Assembly: GCA_019114415.1 (NCBI GenBank)
Contig: DXFO01000036.1
Coordinates: 1-64,000, forward strand
Length of the DNA: 64,000 nt
Source: Candidatus Gemmiger faecavium
GTDB lineage: Bacteria; Bacillota; Clostridia; Oscillospirales; Ruminococcaceae
Reading direction: 5' to 3'
The translations under genes were made by a program, and so were the position numbers. Under the pieces are notes generated by a model that worked only from the letters and a program-made list of their open reading frames with translations, searched no databases and had not been told where the DNA came from. Numbering within the stretch: position 1 is the first letter of the stretch; each line of letters opens with the position of its first letter. Of this stretch, positions 32,520 to 42,273 are shown piece after piece.

Positions 32520-34310
32520 TCACTTTGCGGCATCAGGAACTGCCTCAGCTTTTTCACCATTCTCGATATCCGGCTCCTGGCAAAACGGAAGCACGCATAT
32601 GATCGGCAGGCCAATCGCCACCATCAGGATATAGCGGTAGGAATAGGCAATGGGGACCGCCACCATAATGACGGCCCAGCCTGCCAGAAACGGCGCCAGG
32701 GTCAGCATTCTGCGCCGGCATTTTCCTTGGCCGATCAGCAGTGCGGCCGACAGCAGCATGATCCACACTGCTGTTCCCGACGGAACATATACCGTATGAT
32801 ACCGCAGTGACTCTGCAATAGAATGGCCCGTGATCACATCCGGCCAGTCGGTAATATGCCAGCCGCGGTCCGCAGAATCCTGTATTCCGATCCAATAATC
32901 ACTGTAATTCCCGCCAATTACCCCCGGCTGCCAGAATCCCAGTGTCTGCATCAGGTAGGCCTCGACATAGGTTCCGAAATTTCCCGGCAGCAACTGCACC
33001 CAAACTTTCAGGAAATCTCCGAAGTGTTCTTCCAGATATTCCCGGTCAAGTTCCGCGTTGCCTTTCAGATCATCAGAAAGGGTGGGGCAATACTTATCGA
33101 TCCATTCCTCCTTCGGCAGAATGCTGTATAGAACGCTTTCTTGTTCCGGGGAAAGTGTTTCCCCGGAACAGATCACAGCGGCTAGCTGCTGGAGCGGAAT
33201 CGAGATCGATTCGGTCAGACTGTCCTTTCGAATTTGCAGTGCATCATATACTGGTCCCTGTATCACCATGGTGCCTACCACGACTGCCAAACCACAGGCC
33301 AGTATTCTTTTGGCCTGGCGGCGCAGCAAAATCAGCACTGCCAAAAGGCAAAGGATCAGAACATGTATGCCGTTGTTGCGCCAGAAGCACAGGAACAAAG
33401 CCGTAAGCGCAAATTTCAGACACGGTTTCCATCCGGGCGTCTTTGGCAGTTCCCAAAGCTGGATTGCCAGATAGACAACGCCTGCCGAAAACAGACCGTC
33501 TTTCCACACTGCCATACCGTAGGAGGCAAAAAAGCCGGAAATGGCATACATAGCTGCACAGCCCCAGGCCGCCCAGCGAGGCGCTCCTACTTTCCACAAT
33601 TTATAGGAAACCGCCGCACAGGCCGCCGCAAACACAACGCTTTGGGTCAGTGCATACAGGAATACACCGAAATGCGGGTCTGATTTGACCAAACTACCAA
33701 GCCACAAAAAGAACCGCAGCGTCAGGATATACAGAACGACCCAGTGGTTGCTGTTCGGAACCCCCGGTGTCATTGCTTCCTCCAGGGTGAGGGCCCCGTC
33801 TCCCACGATACCCGCCGGATAAAAGGTGAGCAAATACGGGGTCCAGCATACAAAAATCAGCCCCCACATAATCAAAAAGACCCGATTGTCCGGGGTGCGG
33901 GCTGCCGCGGTCGGAATACGGAACCGTGCCGTCAGGCGCAGCAAAGCCGTAACCGCGGGATACAGCAAAACGGCAAGTGCCAGCGCTGCCACGGCGGAAC
34001 CTGCGCCCCAATCAATATAGTTCACATCGGGGCCGTCACGCATCCCGCCGGAAAACTGCACATCCTTCCCTATAACGATTGCCAGCGAAACCAGCAGCGA
34101 ATAAATTGCACTGCTGACTTTGGCTCGCATGACCGCAGGATTTTCCTGTTCTTTCCGGTATAACCATGCGGAGGCTGCCGCTCCAAAAACCGGTACAATC
34201 GGCCCGTTCCATTCCAGGTGATATGCCGCCAGCACGGCGCAAAGCAGAAGCACCGCCCCCACAGACAAATCTGCCGGCAGATGCAGGCGCTTACTTTGCT
34301 TTTCTGTCAT
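32520..34310 (-). CDS. Large polytopic membrane protein, possibly DUF6020 family
   Basis: A 596-residue protein with about 12-13 predicted membrane helices and an extracytoplasmic domain between residues 360 and 500. It begins MTEKQSKRLHLPADLSVGAV. The motif GDGALTLEEAMTPGVPNSNHW after the fifth helix and the later YGMAVWKDGLFSAG look like acidic loop motifs of GT-C-fold, polyprenyl-phosphate-dependent sugar transferases (inference). I think it matches DUF6020 but cannot confirm that. It starts 22 bases after the pyrophosphatase gene and is probably cotranscribed with it. Function unknown. Confidence 0.8.
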   Translation of the reverse strand: MTEKQSKRLHLPADLSVGAVLLLCAVLAAYHLEWNGPIVPVFGAAASAWLYRKEQENPAVMRAKVSSAIYSLLVSLAIVIGKDVQFSGGMRDGPDVNYIDWGAGSAVAALALAVLLYPAVTALLRLTARFRIPTAAARTPDNRVFLIMWGLIFVCWTPYLLTFYPAGIVGDGALTLEEAMTPGVPNSNHWVVLYILTLRFFLWLGSLVKSDPHFGVFLYALTQSVVFAAACAAVSYKLWKVGAPRWAAWGCAAMYAISGFFASYGMAVWKDGLFSAGVVYLAIQLWELPKTPGWKPCLKFALTALFLCFWRNNGIHVLILCLLAVLILLRRQAKRILACGLAVVVGTMVIQGPVYDALQIRKDSLTESISIPLQQLAAVICSGETLSPEQESVLYSILPKEEWIDKYCPTLSDDLKGNAELDREYLEEHFGDFLKVWVQLLPGNFGTYVEAYLMQTLGFWQPGVIGGNYSDYWIGIQDSADRGWHITDWPDVITGHSIAESLRYHTVYVPSGTAVWIMLLSAALLIGQGKCRRRMLTLAPFLAGWAVIMVAVPIAYSYRYILMVAIGLPIICVLPFCQEPDIENGEKAEAVPDAAK

Positions 34311-34332
34311 ACTTTCATTTTCCCTTCTATCA

Positions 34333-35997
34333 TCACATCGTCAGTTCCTGCATGGCTGCCATCAGGGGCGGGATCAGCTGCTTTTTGCGGCTGACCACAC
34401 CGGGCAGAACCGCTTTGCCGTCCCGGGGCTCCACATGGAAGGCCGCGCGCACAATCCGCTCGGCGTCGTGGCCGGTGAACATGAGATCGGTGCTCTGTTT
34501 CTGCACGTCGGTGAACATATAGAACACCATGGGCAGGCCGTGATGAGCGGCGGCTTCCGGCAGGTAGGGACCGACCAGGGCTTCGGCCGCTGCACGGGAC
34601 TTTTCCGTCATATAGCTGCTCTGGCCCACGCCGAACTTGACATCGCCGCGGCTGAACACCTTGAAGTCGGAGACAAACACTTCCTCCGCCGTCTTGCCGG
34701 TCAGATCGCCGCCGGCCTCAAACATCTGCTCGGCGTAGGTCTGGATGTCCTCCCCCGCAATGCGGGCCAGCGCGTTGGCGGCCTGCTCATCCTGGGGCGT
34801 GGAGGTGGGCGAACGGAACATCAGCGTGTCCGACAAAATGGCAGACAGCAAAAGTCCCGCGATCTTTTTGGGGATGTCCACCTCGTTTTCCAAAAACATC
34901 TGGAATACGATGGTGGCGGTGCAGCCCACCGGCACATTGCGGAAATACACCGGCGTGTTGGTCTCCAGCGTGCCGATGCGGTGGTGGTCGATGATCTCCA
35001 GAACTTCCGCCTGGGCCAGGCCGTCTACCGCCTGGGTCTTTTCGTTGTGGTCCACCAGAATGATCTGCTTGCGGTGCAGGTTGAGCAAATTCCGGCGGGA
35101 AACCACGCCGCAGTATTTGCCGTTGTTGTCCAGGATGGGGAAATAGCGGTGGCGGACGCTGGCCATGACACGGCGGGCGTCCTCGATGGGCGTATTGACG
35201 CTGAACTTGAGCAGGTCTTTCACCCGCATGAAATGCCGCACCGGAGCCGACTGGCTGACCAGGCGGGCGGCCGCATAAATATCGTAGGGCGTGACAATGA
35301 TGCTGCAGCCCTTCTCCCGGGCCAGCGTCTCAATGGTGCGGGGCGCGGCCTTGCCGTTGCAGATGACAATGCACCCTGCGTCACATTCGATAGCGCAGAG
35401 CTGGGTATCATAGCGGTTGGAGACCAGCACCAGGTCACCGGGTTTGAGCTGTTCCTCCATGATCTCGGGGCTGCCGCCGATATAGATGCGGCCGGCCACC
35501 TCGGCGTCGGGGTCACCCACCACCATCTCGCCGTCCAGGGTGGAGAGGACGTTGCGGTAGCTGGTATGGGCATCCGCCAGCACACCCGTATCCAGCAGGT
35601 CCATGTTGGCGTTGGCGATATCCTTGACCGTGATCAGGCCCAGAAGTTCATCGTCTGCATCGGTGACGCAGAGGGTGTCGATCTCCGCGTCGCGCATCAT
35701 GCTCCACGCCGCCTTGACGCTGAGTTCCCGGTCGATGCCCGGCTGACGGCGGATATCGATGTCCTTGATCTGGGGGCTGACGTCGGTGCACAGGCGCGGC
35801 GGTTCCACGTCAAAATGTTTGAGCACGAACTCGGTCTCGCGGTTGAGCTGACCGGCACGGCGGGGTTCGCAGACCATCTCGCTGGCCTGATTCTTCAGAT
35901 ATGCATAGGCGATGGCCGAACAGATCGAGTCGGTGTCGGGATTGACATGACCGATCACGTTGACCTTGCGCCAGACATTGGCAGTAGGCATTTGCAT
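34333..35997 (-). CDS. CBS/DRTGG-domain manganese-dependent inorganic pyrophosphatase
   Basis: A 554-residue family II pyrophosphatase hydrolysing pyrophosphate to phosphate. The DHH core has VIGHVNPDTDS near the N-terminus and VLEIIDHHRIG further on; a DHHA2 C-terminal domain ends in SRKKQLIPP. Between the DHH halves lie a CBS pair (LSVKAAWSMM...ITVKDI and VKDLLKFSVNTPIEDARRVM) and a DRTGG domain. This is the long form known from Clostridium perfringens, where adenine nucleotides regulate activity. Start is ATG 35997, nine bases after AGAGGGG; the ATG three codons upstream is too near the site. Confidence 0.94.
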   Translation of the reverse strand: MQMPTANVWRKVNVIGHVNPDTDSICSAIAYAYLKNQASEMVCEPRRAGQLNRETEFVLKHFDVEPPRLCTDVSPQIKDIDIRRQPGIDRELSVKAAWSMMRDAEIDTLCVTDADDELLGLITVKDIANANMDLLDTGVLADAHTSYRNVLSTLDGEMVVGDPDAEVAGRIYIGGSPEIMEEQLKPGDLVLVSNRYDTQLCAIECDAGCIVICNGKAAPRTIETLAREKGCSIIVTPYDIYAAARLVSQSAPVRHFMRVKDLLKFSVNTPIEDARRVMASVRHRYFPILDNNGKYCGVVSRRNLLNLHRKQIILVDHNEKTQAVDGLAQAEVLEIIDHHRIGTLETNTPVYFRNVPVGCTATIVFQMFLENEVDIPKKIAGLLLSAILSDTLMFRSPTSTPQDEQAANALARIAGEDIQTYAEQMFEAGGDLTGKTAEEVFVSDFKVFSRGDVKFGVGQSSYMTEKSRAAAEALVGPYLPEAAAHHGLPMVFYMFTDVQKQSTDLMFTGHDAERIVRAAFHVEPRDGKAVLPGVVSRKKQLIPPLMAAMQELTM

Positions 35998-36097
35998 AAA
36001 AAGCATTCCCCTCTCTGTGCAGCAAACGATTTACGGCATCGTTTGTTGCGCTTTGCCGCATTCCTGCGGGATGCGGGCGATTATTTCTGTGTACTTT

Positions 36098-36103
36098 ATT
36101 ATA
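36098..36103 (-). promoter_or_regulatory. Possible -10 of the pyrophosphatase operon
   Basis: TATAAT on the minus strand about 100 bases before the pyrophosphatase gene. The -35 (TCGCAA) is weak. The strong typA promoter lies divergently just beyond it. Confidence 0.45.
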
Positions 36104-36129
36104 ACATGGAAAAAGTGCTTTTGCGATTC

Positions 36130-36158
36130 TTGACAAGACTTACATGCTGCCGTAAAAT
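36130..36158 (+). promoter_or_regulatory. typA promoter
   Basis: TTGACA (36130-36135), 17 bases, TAAAAT (36153-36158). The gene begins about 77 bases after the predicted start point. Confidence 0.82.
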
Positions 36159-36241
36159 TATGCTGTATGCTTATCTACGGCAGTGTGCCGTATCCGGGCA
36201 CCCACGAGGAAATAGAAAGTGTAAAGAGGTATCGCACAGTT

Positions 36242-38071
36242 ATGGTAAGAGAAAATCTTCGCAATATTGCCATCATCGCGCACGTTGACCACGGCAAGAC
36301 CACCCTGGTCGACCAGATGCTGAAGCAGTCCGGCGCGTTCCGTGCCAACCAGCAGGTTGCCGAGCGTGTCATGGACTCCGGCGACATCGAGCGCGAGCGC
36401 GGCATCACCATCCTGGCCAAAAACTGCTCCTGCGTTTACAATGACGTCAAAATCAACATCGTTGACACCCCGGGCCACGCCGACTTCGGCGGCGAGGTCG
36501 AGCGTGTCCTCAAGATGGTCAACGGCGTTCTGCTGCTGGTAGACGCCGCCGAGGGCTGCATGCCCCAGACCCGTTTCGTCCTGCAGAAGGCTCTGCAGCA
36601 GAACCTGTCTCTGGTCATCGCAGTCAACAAGATCGACCGTCCCGACGCCCGCATCAAGGAAGTCATCGACGAGATCCTGGAACTGCTGATGGATCTGGGC
36701 GCCACCGACGAGCAGCTGGACAGCCCCATGGTGTTCTGCTCCGGCCGCAACGGCACCGCCAGCTACGACTGGACCCATCCCGAGGACGGCACCGACCTCA
36801 AGCCCCTGTTTGATACCATCCTGAAATACGTCACCCCGCCGGAGGGCGAGCCTGACCAGCCCATGCAGATGCTGGTTTCCAGCGTGGACTACAACGAGTT
36901 CGTTGGCCGTATGGGCGTGGGCCGTGTGCAGAACGGTGTCATCAAGGTCGGCCAGAGCGTTCAGGTCTGCGACTGGCACAACCCCGACGTCCGTGTGAGC
37001 GGCCGCATCACCAAGCTGTTTGACTTCAAGGCCAACGGCCGCGAGCCCATTGAGGAGGCTTCCGCCGGTGATATCGTTGCCTTTGCCGGTCTGCCCGACA
37101 TCACCATCGGCAACACCATCTGCGATCCTTCCAAGGTCCAGCCCCTGCCTTTCGTCAAGATCAACGATCCCACCGTGGAGATGACCTTCTCGGTCAACGA
37201 CAGTCCCTTTGCCGGCAAGGAGGGCAAGTACGTCACCTCCCGCCAGATCCGTGACCGTCTGTTCCGCGAACTGCTGAAGGACGTTGCCCTCAAGGTGGAG
37301 GATTCCGCCACCACCGATTCCTTCCGTGTCATGGGCCGCGGTGAGATGCATCTGTCCATCCTGATCGAGACCATGCGCCGTGAAGGTTACGAGCTGCAGG
37401 TCTCCCCGCCCCATGTCCTGACCCACGAGGAGGACGGCAAGACCATGGAGCCCATGGAGCGCGTGGTCGTTGACGTGCCCGAAATGTACCAGGGCGCTGT
37501 CATGACGGCGCTGGGCGCCCGCAAGGCCCTGCTGGTCAACATGCAGCTGATGAACAGCCGCACCCGTCTGGAGTTCCGTATGCCCAGCCGCGGCCTGTTC
37601 GGCTACCGCAGCCAGTTCCTGACCGATACCCACGGCGAAGGCATCATGAACACCATTTTTGACGGCTACGATGAGTGGCAGGGCGATATCGCCACCCGTT
37701 CCAGCGGCTCCCTCATCAGCTTCGACACCGGCACGGCCGTCACCTACGGTCTGTTCAATGCCCAGCAGCGCGGCACGCTGCTGGTCGTCCCCGGCGAGAA
37801 GGTCTACGAGGGTGAGGTCGTGGGTTACACCCCCACCGGCGAGGACATCACCGTCAACGTCTGCAAGACCAAGCACCTGACCAACACCCGCGCATCCGGC
37901 AGCGACGACGCTCTGCGTCTGACCCCCGTTTCCAAGCTGAGCCTGGAAGCCTGCCTGGAGTTCCTGGCTCCCGACGAACTGCTGGAGGTCACCCCTGAGA
38001 ACTTGCGCATCCGCAAGCGCATCCTCAACCACGACCTGCGCATGAAGGCCACCAGCAAGAAAAACAAATAA
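36242..38071 (+). CDS. typA: Translational GTPase BipA/TypA
   Basis: A 609-residue ribosome-binding GTPase related to EF-G that aids ribosome assembly and stress growth. GTPase motifs are [31 protein letters not shown] and [11 protein letters not shown]. The C-terminal domain [24 protein letters not shown] and the BipA-specific [15 protein letters not shown] complete it. The start is ATG 36242 ([11 protein letters not shown]) with AAGAGG 12 bases upstream; an ATG 25 codons earlier opens a stretch that does not resemble the family. Confidence 0.97.
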   Translation: MVRENLRNIAIIAHVDHGKTTLVDQMLKQSGAFRANQQVAERVMDSGDIERERGITILAKNCSCVYNDVKINIVDTPGHADFGGEVERVLKMVNGVLLLVDAAEGCMPQTRFVLQKALQQNLSLVIAVNKIDRPDARIKEVIDEILELLMDLGATDEQLDSPMVFCSGRNGTASYDWTHPEDGTDLKPLFDTILKYVTPPEGEPDQPMQMLVSSVDYNEFVGRMGVGRVQNGVIKVGQSVQVCDWHNPDVRVSGRITKLFDFKANGREPIEEASAGDIVAFAGLPDITIGNTICDPSKVQPLPFVKINDPTVEMTFSVNDSPFAGKEGKYVTSRQIRDRLFRELLKDVALKVEDSATTDSFRVMGRGEMHLSILIETMRREGYELQVSPPHVLTHEEDGKTMEPMERVVVDVPEMYQGAVMTALGARKALLVNMQLMNSRTRLEFRMPSRGLFGYRSQFLTDTHGEGIMNTIFDGYDEWQGDIATRSSGSLISFDTGTAVTYGLFNAQQRGTLLVVPGEKVYEGEVVGYTPTGEDITVNVCKTKHLTNTRASGSDDALRLTPVSKLSLEACLEFLAPDELLEVTPENLRIRKRILNHDLRMKATSKKNK

Positions 38072-38090
38072 GTTTTTCCTGTAAAGCATA

Positions 38091-38131
38091 AAAACTCCCG
38101 CACACCGGTCAGTCCGATGTGCGGGAGTTTT
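38091..38131. terminator. Bidirectional terminator between typA and the ABC exporter
   Basis: Hairpin AAAACTCCCGCACA / TGTGCGGGAGTTTT with A/T flanks on both sides. Confidence 0.88.
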
Positions 38132-38211
38132 CTTTTTGTCAGCGGATGTTTCTGCACGCTGTTTGCCGCCGGGGCAAGCTGCAAGCCTGCGGATGCGGTG
38201 CTGCTTTTTTG

Positions 38212-40053
38212 TCAGGAAAGTTCAAACATACCGTTATACAGCTGGTAGTATTCGCCTTTCTGGGCAAGGAGTTCCTCGTGGCCGCCGCGTTCCACGATCT
38301 GGCCGTGTTCCAGCACCATGATGGCGTCGGCATTTCGCACGGTGGACAGCCGGTGGGCGATGACAAAGACGGTGCGGCCCTCCATCAGCTGATCCATGCC
38401 CTTTTCGATGAGGGCTTCGGTGCGGGTGTCGATGGAGGAAGTTGCCTCGTCCAGGATGAGCACCGGCGGGTCGGCCACCGCCGCCCGGGCAATGGCCAGC
38501 AGCTGCCGCTGCCCCTGGCTGAGGCTGGCGCCGTCCGAGGTGATGCGGGTATCATACCCCTGGGGCAGACGGCGGATGAAGGAGTCGGCATTGGCGATCT
38601 TGGCCGCCCGGACGACTTCCTCATGGGTGGCATCCAGCTTGCCGAAGCGGATGTTTTCCTCGATGGTGCCGGTGAACAGATGGGTGTCCTGCAAAACGAT
38701 GCCAAGGCTCCGCCGCAGGGAGTCCTTCTCGATCTCCCGGACGTCGATGCCGTCATAGGTCACGCTGCCCGCGTCGATATCATAAAACCGGTTGATGAGG
38801 TTGGTAATGGTGGTCTTGCCTGCGCCGGTGGAACCCACAAAGGCGATTTTCTGCCCCGGCTTGGCGTACAGGCTGACGTCCTTCAAAATGGTGTGGCCCT
38901 TGTCGTAGCCGAAGCTGACGTCATGGAAGCGCACATCTCCCCGCAGAGGGACCAGGGAACCGTCCGGTTTCTGCCAGGCCCAGCGGCCGGTCTTGTCGGT
39001 GCAGGCGGTCAGAGTCCCCTGCTCCTCCCGCACATTGACAAGACGGATGCTGCCTTCGTCCACTTCCGGTTCCAGGCTCATGGCTTCAAAAATGCGTTCG
39101 GCGCCGGCCATGGCCGCCAGCAGGAAGTTGCTCTGCTGGGTGAACTGGTTGATGGGCATAGCCGCCTGACGGACAAACACCAGATAGCTGGCCAGGCTGC
39201 CAATGTCGGTCATGCCGTTGAGGGCCATGACACCGCCCAATACCGCCACAATGGCATAGTTGATGTAGGAAATGCTGACCACCGCCGGGACCATGGTGGC
39301 GGCGTAGCTCTGGGCGCCGGTACCTGCCCGGCGCAGGGCCTCGTTTTTGCTACCGAAGGTCCGCAGGTTTTCTTCCTCATGGTTGAACACCTTGACGACC
39401 TTCTGGCCGCTGACCATTTCCTCGATGTAGCCGTCCAGATCGCCCAGGCTGGCCTGCTGGCGGGTATAGTAGGACTTGCTGCGGCGGCCGCTGTACCGGA
39501 TATACAAAAACATGGCCGCGTAGCCCACCACCACCAGCAGCGACAGCTGCCAGTTGAGTACAAACAGCATGACCAGCGTGCCGGTCATCTGGATAAAGCT
39601 CTGGATGCACATGGCAAAGCTGTTGTTCAGAGCGTCCGCCACGGTGTCCACGTCGTTGGTGAAATAGCTCATGGTATCGCCATGGCGCTGGGTATCAAAA
39701 AAGCGCAGGGGCAGCGTCTGGATATGGGCGAACAGATCGCGGCGGATATCGTACAGCACTTTCTGCGCCGCACGCACCATGGTCTGGGTATAACCGAAAG
39801 CCGCCAGCACGCCTGTGGCATAGATGGCTGCCGTCACCGCCACGCCGCGGACCAGGGCGTCCGGGTCGCCCTCCCCCAGGCTGTTGACGATGGGGCGGAT
39901 CATGTAGGTGCCCAGCAGATTGCCCAGGGCGCTGATGGTGACCAGCACGGCGACGATGAGAAAGAGGAACTTGTGCCTGCCCATATAGGACAGCAGTGTG
40001 CGGATGGTAAAGCCCAGGTTTTTGGGCCGTTTCCCCGACAGAGCTTTAGCCAT
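38212..40053 (-). CDS. ABC exporter subunit, catalytic half (TM288-like)
   Basis: A 613-residue half-transporter: six membrane helices (about 20-310) then an ATPase domain. Walker A is GSTGAGKTT, the signature is LSQGQRQ, Walker B is LILDEATSSID with the catalytic Glu, and the H-loop is VIAHRLS. The extended linker before the ATPase (about 345-380) and the LSQGQ signature match TM288 of the Thermotoga TM287/288 multidrug exporter. It overlaps the upstream partner gene by eight bases, so the two subunits form a heterodimer. Substrates are unknown; drug or lipid export is likely. Confidence 0.94.
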   Translation of the reverse strand: MAKALSGKRPKNLGFTIRTLLSYMGRHKFLFLIVAVLVTISALGNLLGTYMIRPIVNSLGEGDPDALVRGVAVTAAIYATGVLAAFGYTQTMVRAAQKVLYDIRRDLFAHIQTLPLRFFDTQRHGDTMSYFTNDVDTVADALNNSFAMCIQSFIQMTGTLVMLFVLNWQLSLLVVVGYAAMFLYIRYSGRRSKSYYTRQQASLGDLDGYIEEMVSGQKVVKVFNHEEENLRTFGSKNEALRRAGTGAQSYAATMVPAVVSISYINYAIVAVLGGVMALNGMTDIGSLASYLVFVRQAAMPINQFTQQSNFLLAAMAGAERIFEAMSLEPEVDEGSIRLVNVREEQGTLTACTDKTGRWAWQKPDGSLVPLRGDVRFHDVSFGYDKGHTILKDVSLYAKPGQKIAFVGSTGAGKTTITNLINRFYDIDAGSVTYDGIDVREIEKDSLRRSLGIVLQDTHLFTGTIEENIRFGKLDATHEEVVRAAKIANADSFIRRLPQGYDTRITSDGASLSQGQRQLLAIARAAVADPPVLILDEATSSIDTRTEALIEKGMDQLMEGRTVFVIAHRLSTVRNADAIMVLEHGQIVERGGHEELLAQKGEYYQLYNGMFELS

Positions 40054-41782
40054 TTTCGTTGCCTCCTTTCATCTGGGATGCGTAGATCTCCTGGTAGATG
40101 GGGTCGGTGCGCAGCAGTTCGGCGTGGGTCCCCACCGAGTGGATGCGCCCGTCGTCCAGCACGATGATTTTGTCGGTATCCATGACCGAGGTGATGCGCT
40201 GGGCAATGATGATCTTGGTCATGCCGGTCATCCTGGCCAGCGCCTCACGGATACGGCCCTCGGTGGCGGTATCCACCGCGCTGGTGGAGTCATCAAAAAT
40301 CATGATCTTGGGCTTTTTCAACAGGGTACGGGCAATGCAAAGGCGCTGTTTCTGGCCGCCGGAAACATTGACGCCGCCCTGGCCCAGGTCACTGTCCAGT
40401 CCGCCGGGCATCCGTTCCAGAAATTCATCGGCGCAGGCGGCGCGGCAGGCGGCCCAAAGGGTCTCGTCGTCGGCATCGGGATCGCCCCAGCGCAGGTTAT
40501 CCCGCACCGTGCCGGAAAACAGCACGTTTTTCTGGAGCACGATGCCCACCGCATCCCGCAGGACGGCAAGGTCGTATTCCCGCACGTCCCGGCCGCCCAC
40601 CAGGACCTGGCCCTCGGTGGCGTCATACAGGCGGGGAATAAGCTGGACCAGCGTCGTCTTGGCGGAACCGGTACCGCCCAGCACGCCCACCGTCTGCCCC
40701 GAGGCAATGTCCAGATCGATACCGGACAGGGCATACTCCCGGGCGTCGGGATGATATTTGAAGGAGACGCCACGGAAAGAGATGCTGCCGTCCTTGACTT
40801 CCTTGACCGCCTTGTCGGGGGAGGTCAGGCCCACGGGTTCGTCCAGAACTTCCGCCACGCGGTGCGCGCTGGCCAGAGAGCGGGTCATGAGCAAAAACAC
40901 GTTGGAGATCATCATCAGGGAATTCATGACCTGCAGCACATAGCTCAAAAAGCCGGTGAGCTTGCCCACTTCCAGCTCGCCCTGCAGGATCATGTTGCCG
41001 CCGAACCACAAAATCATGACTGCGGCCGCGTACATGGTGAACTGGAACGCCGGCAGGTTGAGCACCGCCGTGCGGAAGGTATCCTGGCTGACGTCCATCA
41101 GTTCCCGGTTGACAGTGCGGAACTTTTCCTCCTCATACTCGCCCCGGACAAAGGCCTTGACCGCACGGATGGCGGTCAGACATTCCTGCACCACGTTATT
41201 CAGGTGGTCCATGGCCACCTGCAGCCGGCTGTACATGGGGGCGATGCGGCGCAGGATGCAGGTGAGCACCACCGCCAGCACCGGCACACAGACAAAGAAC
41301 ACCAGGGACAGTTTGGCGTTCATCCAGAAGGACAGCCCCACGCCCATGACCAGCATGACCGGGCCGCGTACCATGGGGCGGAAGCCGCCGTTGATGGCGT
41401 TTTGCAGCACCGTAACGTCGGTGGTCATGCGGGTGACCAGGGAGGATGTCTCGAAATGGTCCAGATTGCCGAAAGCGTATTTCTGCACCTTGGCATATTC
41501 CGCCTCCCGGATGCGTGCGCCAAGGCCGTAGGCGGCCCGGGCCGCATAGCGGGCATACAGCAGGCCGGTCAACAGGGACAGCAGCGCACAGACTGCCATC
41601 TGGATGCCCTTTTGCAAAATGATGCCCACATCCCCGGTGGCCACGCCCACGTCAATGATATCGGACATCAATACCGGGATGATGAGTTCAAAGGAGGTCT
41701 CGATCACCACCAGAGCGGCTCCCAGCCACAGATCCCGGCGGTAAGGTCCCAGATATCCAAACAAACGTTTCAAATCCTTCAT
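40046..41782 (-). CDS. ABC exporter subunit, degenerate half (TM287-like)
   Basis: A 578-residue partner half-transporter with six helices and an ATPase domain. Its ATP site is degenerate: Walker A is GGTGSAKTTL, Walker B reads IMIFDDSTSAVD with Asp in place of the catalytic Glu, and the H-loop reads IIAQRI with Gln in place of His. Its signature VSGGQKQR is canonical. This asymmetric pattern is that of TM287 and LmrC-type subunits, where only one of two ATP sites hydrolyses. It lies ten bases after a MarR gene that probably controls it. Confidence 0.94.
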   Translation of the reverse strand: MKDLKRLFGYLGPYRRDLWLGAALVVIETSFELIIPVLMSDIIDVGVATGDVGIILQKGIQMAVCALLSLLTGLLYARYAARAAYGLGARIREAEYAKVQKYAFGNLDHFETSSLVTRMTTDVTVLQNAINGGFRPMVRGPVMLVMGVGLSFWMNAKLSLVFFVCVPVLAVVLTCILRRIAPMYSRLQVAMDHLNNVVQECLTAIRAVKAFVRGEYEEEKFRTVNRELMDVSQDTFRTAVLNLPAFQFTMYAAAVMILWFGGNMILQGELEVGKLTGFLSYVLQVMNSLMMISNVFLLMTRSLASAHRVAEVLDEPVGLTSPDKAVKEVKDGSISFRGVSFKYHPDAREYALSGIDLDIASGQTVGVLGGTGSAKTTLVQLIPRLYDATEGQVLVGGRDVREYDLAVLRDAVGIVLQKNVLFSGTVRDNLRWGDPDADDETLWAACRAACADEFLERMPGGLDSDLGQGGVNVSGGQKQRLCIARTLLKKPKIMIFDDSTSAVDTATEGRIREALARMTGMTKIIIAQRITSVMDTDKIIVLDDGRIHSVGTHAELLRTDPIYQEIYASQMKGGNENG

Positions 41783-41792
41783 GGTTCGATCC

Positions 41793-42218
41793 TTATTCCT
41801 CCCGTTTTCTCAGATTGCGGTGCGCCCGCGTCAGATAATCCGCAAACCGGCGGCGTTCTTCCGGAGAAAACCCTTCCAGCATCCGCTCCTCCAATGCATC
41901 GCAGCAGCCCTGCCAGCTGAGGGCGGCCTCCCGGCCTTTTTCGGTCAGTTCCACCATACCGGTGCGGCGGTCGGCGCGGTCGGCGGTGCGGCAGATGAAC
42001 CCGCCCTTTTCCAGCGTGTCCAGCATCCGGCACACTGCCGCGGGATCAACCTCAAAATATTCGGCCAGGTGTTTCTGGCTGCAGGGGCCGTTCTGCGCCA
42101 GATACGCAATGAGTTTGGGCTGGCCGGTCCCCAGGCCCAGCGCCGCCCCCTTGGGCCGAAGAAAGGCCCGCTGGGCATGAAATGCCCGGTACAAAAGCAT
42201 ATGGAATGTCCGCTCCAA
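41793..42218 (-). CDS. MarR-family regulator of the ABC exporter
   Basis: A 141-residue winged-helix repressor: recognition region SQKHLAEYFEVDPAAVCRMLDTLEKGG, wing DRADRRTGMVELTEKGRE. The start is placed at TTG 42218 (MERTFHMLLYRAFHAQ) because GGAGGG lies seven bases upstream. The in-frame ATG five codons earlier sits on top of that site and has none of its own. It is first in an operon with the two exporter genes, the usual layout for MarR-controlled drug efflux. Tandem palindromes lie just upstream. Confidence 0.9.
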   Translation of the reverse strand: MERTFHMLLYRAFHAQRAFLRPKGAALGLGTGQPKLIAYLAQNGPCSQKHLAEYFEVDPAAVCRMLDTLEKGGFICRTADRADRRTGMVELTEKGREAALSWQGCCDALEERMLEGFSPEERRRFADYLTRAHRNLRKREE

Positions 42219-42235
42219 TGTCGTACCCTCCATTC

Positions 42236-42262
42236 TTGATACGTCAAAAATTGATATGTCAA
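42236..42262 (-). promoter_or_regulatory. Tandem MarR operators
   Basis: Two near-identical 12-base palindromes, TTGATACGTCAA (42236-42247) and TTGATATGTCAA (42251-42262), are separated by three bases. They lie at about +5 to +31 of the exporter operon transcript, between promoter and ribosome site. Confidence 0.78.
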
Positions 42263-42273
42263 TCAACAGTTTT

